Shown here: piece by piece, positions 1-5,455 of the stretch
Position numbering within the stretch: position 1 is the stretch's first letter
Layout of the letters: each line of letters begins with the position of its first letter
Assembly (NCBI GenBank): GCA_021107335.1
Contig: JAIOSZ010000214.1
Coordinates: 1-5,455, forward strand
Source of the DNA: Desulfuromonadaceae bacterium
GTDB taxonomy: Bacteria; Desulfobacterota; Desulfuromonadia; Desulfuromonadales; Syntrophotaleaceae
Length of the DNA: 5,455 bases
Direction of reading: 5' to 3'
The notes under the pieces: generated by a model
The model's input: the letters and a program-made list of their open reading frames with translations, nothing else
Database searches by the model: none
Told to the model about the DNA's origin: nothing
Program-made: the position numbers and the translations under genes

Positions 1-9
1 CGATAGGCC

Positions 10-55
10 TTTATTAAAAAGGGATTGACAAGAGACGGTCGCCTATTGTTATATT
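10..55 (+). promoter_or_regulatory. Predicted sigma-70 promoter of the atp operon
   Basis: A perfect -35 hexamer TTGACA lies at 25-30. An extended -10, TGTTATATT, lies at 47-55; its hexamer TATATT (50-55) matches the consensus at 5 of 6 positions. The spacer is 19 bp, longer than the ideal 17, which the TGn extension may offset. An A/T-rich run at 10-20, just upstream of the -35, could act as a proximal UP element. Transcription would start near 60-63, about 240 nt ahead of the first gene. It is the best promoter match I found upstream of the operon and points in the right direction. The call rests on motif match only; no start site is known. Confidence 0.7.
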
Positions 56-65
56 TGCGGTCGCC
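36..65 (+). repeat. 8-bp direct repeat bracketing the -10 element
   Basis: CGGTCGCC occurs at 36-43 and again, identically, at 58-65. The two copies are 22 bp apart, about two helical turns. The first lies in the -35/-10 spacer and the second covers the predicted transcription start. This placement suits a tandem operator for a repressor, but no regulator is identified and a chance repeat is possible. Confidence 0.4.
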
Positions 66-267
66 GTGCGGGTTGTTTACACCTCTGGCGGTTTTAGAGA
101 GGATCACCCTTAAATCATTAAAGACGACGCTTTGTCAGCTTTGCCATTTCGATTCGTCGTTTCTCCGGCAATGTCAGGAAGATTTTTGCTGGTCGATTAC
201 AGGACCCATTTGCGACCTTCCTTAAGTAGGAGCGTGACAGCAGGTTCTGTCCGAAGACAAGTCCTTG

Positions 268-282
268 TTGAATTACTTTCAA
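268..282 (+). promoter_or_regulatory. Small hairpin just upstream of the atpX ribosome binding site
   Basis: TTGAA (268-272) and TTCAA (278-282) are perfectly complementary around a 5-nt loop, and a short T run (284-288) follows. The stem is short and A/T-rich, so it is a poor terminator. It could modestly affect access to the ribosome binding site at 288-293. Weak evidence. Confidence 0.2.
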
Positions 283-287
283 GTTTT

Positions 288-293
288 TGAGGT
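288..293 (+). promoter_or_regulatory. Ribosome binding site deciding the GTG start of atpX
   Basis: The sequence TGAGGT, with core GAGG at 289-292, ends 7 nt before the GTG at 300. This is normal spacing and supports GTG as the start. The encoded MIKVDW N-terminus is also typical of this b' family. Confidence 0.7.
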
Positions 294-299
294 ATTGCT

Positions 300-725
300 G
301 TGATCAAGGTTGACTGGACCATTTTTTTGCAAGCCGCCAATTTTTTCATTTTGATGGGAGTTCTGCATCTGATTTTATTCCGGCCGCTAGGGAAGATCAT
401 GCAGGGACGCCGCGATGAAATTGATGGCAATTTGCAGCAGGCCGGGGCCCTTGAGGGTCGACTCAGTGCGGACTTGGCGGCCTATCAGGAAAAACTGCAA
501 CATGCCAAGGTAGACATTGCCAACGAGCGGAAGCAATTTCGTCAAGATGTGACGACAGAAGCTGCTCGGATGCTGGGTGTGGCCAATGAAGAAGCCGCAG
601 CCGAGCTCCAGGCGATCAAGGACCGCGTGGTTGGTGAAAAGGAGCAGGCTTTGGTAGAACTGAAAACCCAGGCTGTACCGCTGGCTGCCATAATTGTTCA
701 GAAGGTTGTGGGGAGGGCGCTTTGA
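300..725 (+). CDS. atpX: F1Fo ATP synthase subunit b' (peripheral stalk)
   Basis: This 141-residue protein is one of two b-type subunits that form the peripheral stalk linking the membrane a subunit to the F1 head. A single N-terminal membrane helix lies at about residues 7-27 and is followed by the F-R-P-L motif (27-30) that b-type subunits carry where the chain leaves the membrane. The rest (about 32-138) is charged, alanine- and glutamine-rich and predicted to be one long coiled coil. The length fits b' proteins (about 140 residues) and lacks the extra N-terminal segment of the next gene. The GTG start is backed by a well-placed GAGG. The gene is first in the operon and its stop overlaps the atpF start. 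It is also called atpF' or atpF2 in some annotations. The b-family assignment is firm; the b' label rests on position and size. Confidence 0.92.
   Translation: MIKVDWTIFLQAANFFILMGVLHLILFRPLGKIMQGRRDEIDGNLQQAGALEGRLSADLAAYQEKLQHAKVDIANERKQFRQDVTTEAARMLGVANEEAAAELQAIKDRVVGEKEQALVELKTQAVPLAAIIVQKVVGRAL
711..717 (+). promoter_or_regulatory. Ribosome binding site deciding the TTG start of atpF
   Basis: GGGAGGG lies inside the last codons of atpX, 4 nt before the TTG at 722 (5 nt from the GGAGG core at 712-716). No ATG is available in frame nearby, so this site is the main support for the unusual TTG start. Confidence 0.65.
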
Positions 726-1320
726 AAGGCAGATTTAAAAGCAACGATGGCGGCATCGTCACAATTGCCGCAACAGTCGGCTTTAGCTTAGTTTTGGTCG
801 GGGTGGCATATGCCGCCAGTGACGGACATGGCGCTGACAGCGGAGTTCTGCTAAAGGACTTTCTTTATCGCTGCCTGAACTTTGCTATTGTGTTCGGTGT
901 TCTTGCCTACGTGTTGACCAAGCCTCTTCGTAAAGGTTTGGGAGAGAGGCGAGCTCAATTGATTGAAACTCTTGAAAAGGCCAACAATGCTCGTGAGTTG
1001 GCAGAAGCCAAAGTGGCTGAATATGAACACAAACTGGCCGCTAGTGACCACGAAATAACGGAGTTGTTGGCCCAAGCCAAAGAGGCAAATAGCCAGGAAC
1101 GGGACAATGCTCTGGCCGAAGCCCAAGCTGTAGCTGATACAGTGCGCAAGGAAGCTAGGCAGTGCGCTGATCGCGAAATCGAACGAGCTCGGCGAGAATT
1201 GCGAGCGGAAACAGCACAGCTGGCCATAAGCATGGCGGAAGACCGGGTGCGCCAGGAAATCACAAACGAGGATCATGCTCGGCTGGTGACAGAAAATCTG
1301 CAGCAGATGGAGAGTCAATC

Positions 1321-1324
<4 letters not shown>
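722..1324 (+). CDS. atpF: F1Fo ATP synthase subunit b (peripheral stalk)
   Basis: This 200-residue b subunit should pair with b' in the peripheral stalk. It has two hydrophobic stretches. Residues 12-31, after a basic N-terminus (K2, R4, K6), end in A-Y-A followed by A-S, which looks like a signal peptidase I site. Residues about 46-65 form the membrane anchor, followed by T-K-P-L at 66-69. Residues 70-200 are charged and heptad-like, consistent with a long coiled coil running to the F1 head. It is longer than E. coli b (156) because of the N-terminal extension, which I recall from Geobacter-type AtpF proteins. Translation starts at TTG, overlapping the atpX stop by 4 bp (TTGA), which implies coupled translation; its own stop overlaps atpH in the same way. 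No frame damage is seen. Confidence 0.93.
1309..1314 (+). promoter_or_regulatory. Ribosome binding site deciding the GTG start of atpH
   Basis: GGAGAG ends 6 nt before the GTG at 1321. It lies within the final codons of atpF and supports the GTG start that overlaps the atpF stop as GTGA. Confidence 0.65.
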
Positions 1325-3380
<2,056 letters not shown>

Positions 3381-3388
3381 GCAAGGCA

Positions 3389-3393
3389 GAAGG
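3389..3393 (+). promoter_or_regulatory. Probable ribosome binding site of atpG
   Basis: GAAGG ends 9 nt before the ATG at 3403. A second purine group, TAGG at 3397-3400, is only 2 nt from the start and too close to be used. This is the weakest site of the three ATG-started genes. Confidence 0.45.
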
Positions 3394-3402
3394 CAATAGG
3401 CG

Positions 3403-4266
3403 ATGGCGAACCTGAAGGTCATTAAAAAACGCATTAGCTCGGTTAAGAGTACCCAGCAGATCACCCGGGCCATGAAGATGGTAGCGGCGGCGCGCTTCCG
3501 TAAGGCTAATACGGTTGTGGTGGCCGCTCGCCCTTATTCGAATAAGTTGCATGAGGTGCTTTCCAGTCTGGCTCTGCGAGAAGAGCGTAAGCAGCATCCG
3601 CTGCTCGCGAGGCGCGGCAAGAAAAAGGCCCTGCTGTTGGTGATGAGTTCTGACCGGGGTCTGTGCGGCGGGTTCAATATCAATGTCGCCAAGGCTTCCG
3701 AAGGCTTTATTAACGATCCAACCAGCGGTTTTGAAGACTACGATCTGATTGTCATCGGCCGCAAGGGCAAGGAACACTTTGCTCGTCGGCCGGTATACAA
3801 CGTTACCAATACCCACGAAGGGGTGACCAGTCAGGCTTCTTATGGAGTCGCTTCCCTGCTTGGACAGGAAGTTGTGGCCGGCTACAGTGACGGAAGCTAC
3901 GACGGTGTATTTGTGATCTACAATGCCTTTCGCAGCGCTATCTGCCAGGAGCTGACGGTCGATCAGCTGTTGCCCATCGTGCCGCGGGAAGTCTCTGAAG
4001 AGACGGTGGTTACCGATTATATCTATGAGCCGGATCGTAGCGAGGTGCTGAATTCGATTCTGCCAAAATATGTCGAGGTGCAGATCTACCGGGCTTTTGT
4101 CGAATCATTAGCCTCCGAGCATGGTGCTCGTATGAGCGCTATGGAAAATGCCACTCAGAACGCTACGGATATGATCAACAGTTTGACCTTGCAGTATAAT
4201 CGGGCGCGGCAAGCGGTGATCACCAGGGAATTGACAGAAATTATCTCAGGCGCGGAATCGATATAA
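3403..4266 (+). CDS. atpG: F1Fo ATP synthase subunit gamma (rotor shaft)
   Basis: This 287-residue protein is the gamma subunit, the central shaft that rotates inside the alpha3-beta3 head and sits on the c-ring. The N-terminal helix has the family sequence I-K-K-R-I-S-S-V-K-S-T-Q-Q-I-T (residues 7-21), followed by A-M-K-M-V-A-A-A. The middle domain contains the conserved S-S-D-R-G-L-C-G-G-F-N at 82-92. The C-terminal helix ends with the gamma signature I-T-R-E-L-T-E-I-I-S-G-A-E-S at 273-286. The length equals that of E. coli gamma, and there is no sign of the redox-regulatory cysteine insert of chloroplast gamma. It follows atpA after 22 bp and precedes atpD by 52 bp. It starts at ATG with a moderate ribosome binding site. 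Confidence 0.97.
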   Translation: MANLKVIKKRISSVKSTQQITRAMKMVAAARFRKANTVVVAARPYSNKLHEVLSSLALREERKQHPLLARRGKKKALLLVMSSDRGLCGGFNINVAKASEGFINDPTSGFEDYDLIVIGRKGKEHFARRPVYNVTNTHEGVTSQASYGVASLLGQEVVAGYSDGSYDGVFVIYNAFRSAICQELTVDQLLPIVPREVSEETVVTDYIYEPDRSEVLNSILPKYVEVQIYRAFVESLASEHGARMSAMENATQNATDMINSLTLQYNRARQAVITRELTEIISGAESI

Positions 4267-4274
4267 CAAGCTTA

Positions 4275-4297
4275 CCCGCAACCGCGCTCGCTGTGGG
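4275..4297 (+). promoter_or_regulatory. Intercistronic hairpin between atpG and atpD
   Basis: CCCGCA (4275-4280) can pair with TGTGGG (4292-4297) as a 6-bp stem with one G-U pair and an 11-nt loop. It sits in the operon's longest spacer, just before the atpD ribosome binding site. No T run follows, so it is not an intrinsic terminator. It could instead mark an mRNA processing or stability element, or it may have no role. Confidence 0.35.
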
Positions 4298-4300
4298 AAT

Positions 4301-5455
<1,155 letters not shown>

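Larger units (their letters stand above)
56..299 (+). other. Long untranslated leader of the atp operon, no clear gene
   Basis: These roughly 240 bases separate the predicted promoter from the first gene. The reading frames across them start without a credible ribosome binding site and encode nothing I recognise. Small inverted repeats are present: ACGACG (124-129) with CGTCGT (155-160), extendable to 8 bp with one G-U pair; GGTCG (191-195) with CGACC (213-217); and TTGAA (268-272) with TTCAA (278-282). I see no known riboswitch, no T-box, and no strong intrinsic terminator. In Geobacter relatives this is the gap between the parA/parB/bactofilin genes and the atp operon; whether that holds here cannot be seen. 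Confidence 0.5.

Noticed and set aside
8..22. CCTTT / AAAGG inverted repeat as a terminator of an upstream gene
   Set aside because: The stem is only 5 bp, A/T-rich, and lacks a following T run. The A/T-rich stretch is better explained as promoter-proximal sequence.
25..225. A 66-codon plus-strand frame in the leader starting with TTG
   Set aside because: The putative start codon is the -35 hexamer itself, there is no ribosome binding site, and the peptide is not recognisable.
851..1318. A 155-codon minus-strand frame antisense to atpF
   Set aside because: It is fully covered by the coiled-coil coding part of atpF; its composition is a mirror of Ala/Glu/Lys-rich codons and it has no independent support.

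Overview
The window holds most of an F1Fo ATP synthase operon, all on the + strand, in the order b' (atpX), b (atpF), delta (atpH), alpha (atpA), gamma (atpG), beta (atpD). The beta gene runs off the right edge after 379 codons, before its DELSEED region and stop. From sequence recall alone, the beta and alpha proteins look most like those of Desulfuromonadia (Geobacter / Desulfuromonas / Pelobacter relatives). The paired b' and b genes, the signal-peptide-like N-terminus on b, and the absence of atpB and atpE upstream fit the same group, in which the a and c subunit genes usually sit at a separate locus. The assignment was not tested by a search.

Layout. Bases 1-299 contain no convincing gene. 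They carry a strong sigma-70-type promoter (TTGACA, 19 bp, extended -10 TGTTATATT) and a leader of roughly 240 nt. An 8-bp direct repeat sits around the -10 with a 22-bp period, and several small inverted repeats lie further down the leader. The stator genes follow (300-1866), packed with 4-bp stop/start overlaps and non-ATG starts (GTG, TTG, GTG). The alpha (1872-3380), gamma (3403-4266) and beta (4319-5455+) genes come next, each with an ATG start and with spacers of 5, 22 and 52 bp. The longest spacer, before beta, contains a small GC-rich hairpin and a full AGGAGG ribosome binding site.

Function. The b/b' heterodimer and delta form the peripheral stalk that holds the alpha3-beta3 head still while gamma turns inside it, so that proton or sodium flow through the a/c-ring (encoded elsewhere) drives ATP synthesis, or the reverse. 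The catalytic and nucleotide-binding motifs of alpha, and those of beta within the window, are intact, as are the gamma and delta signatures. I see no frameshift, inserted element, tRNA, CRISPR or transposon. This is a conserved housekeeping region, and I do not find evidence of a new system. The points most worth a second look are regulatory: the promoter-embedded repeat, the long leader, the start-codon pattern and the atpG-atpD hairpin.
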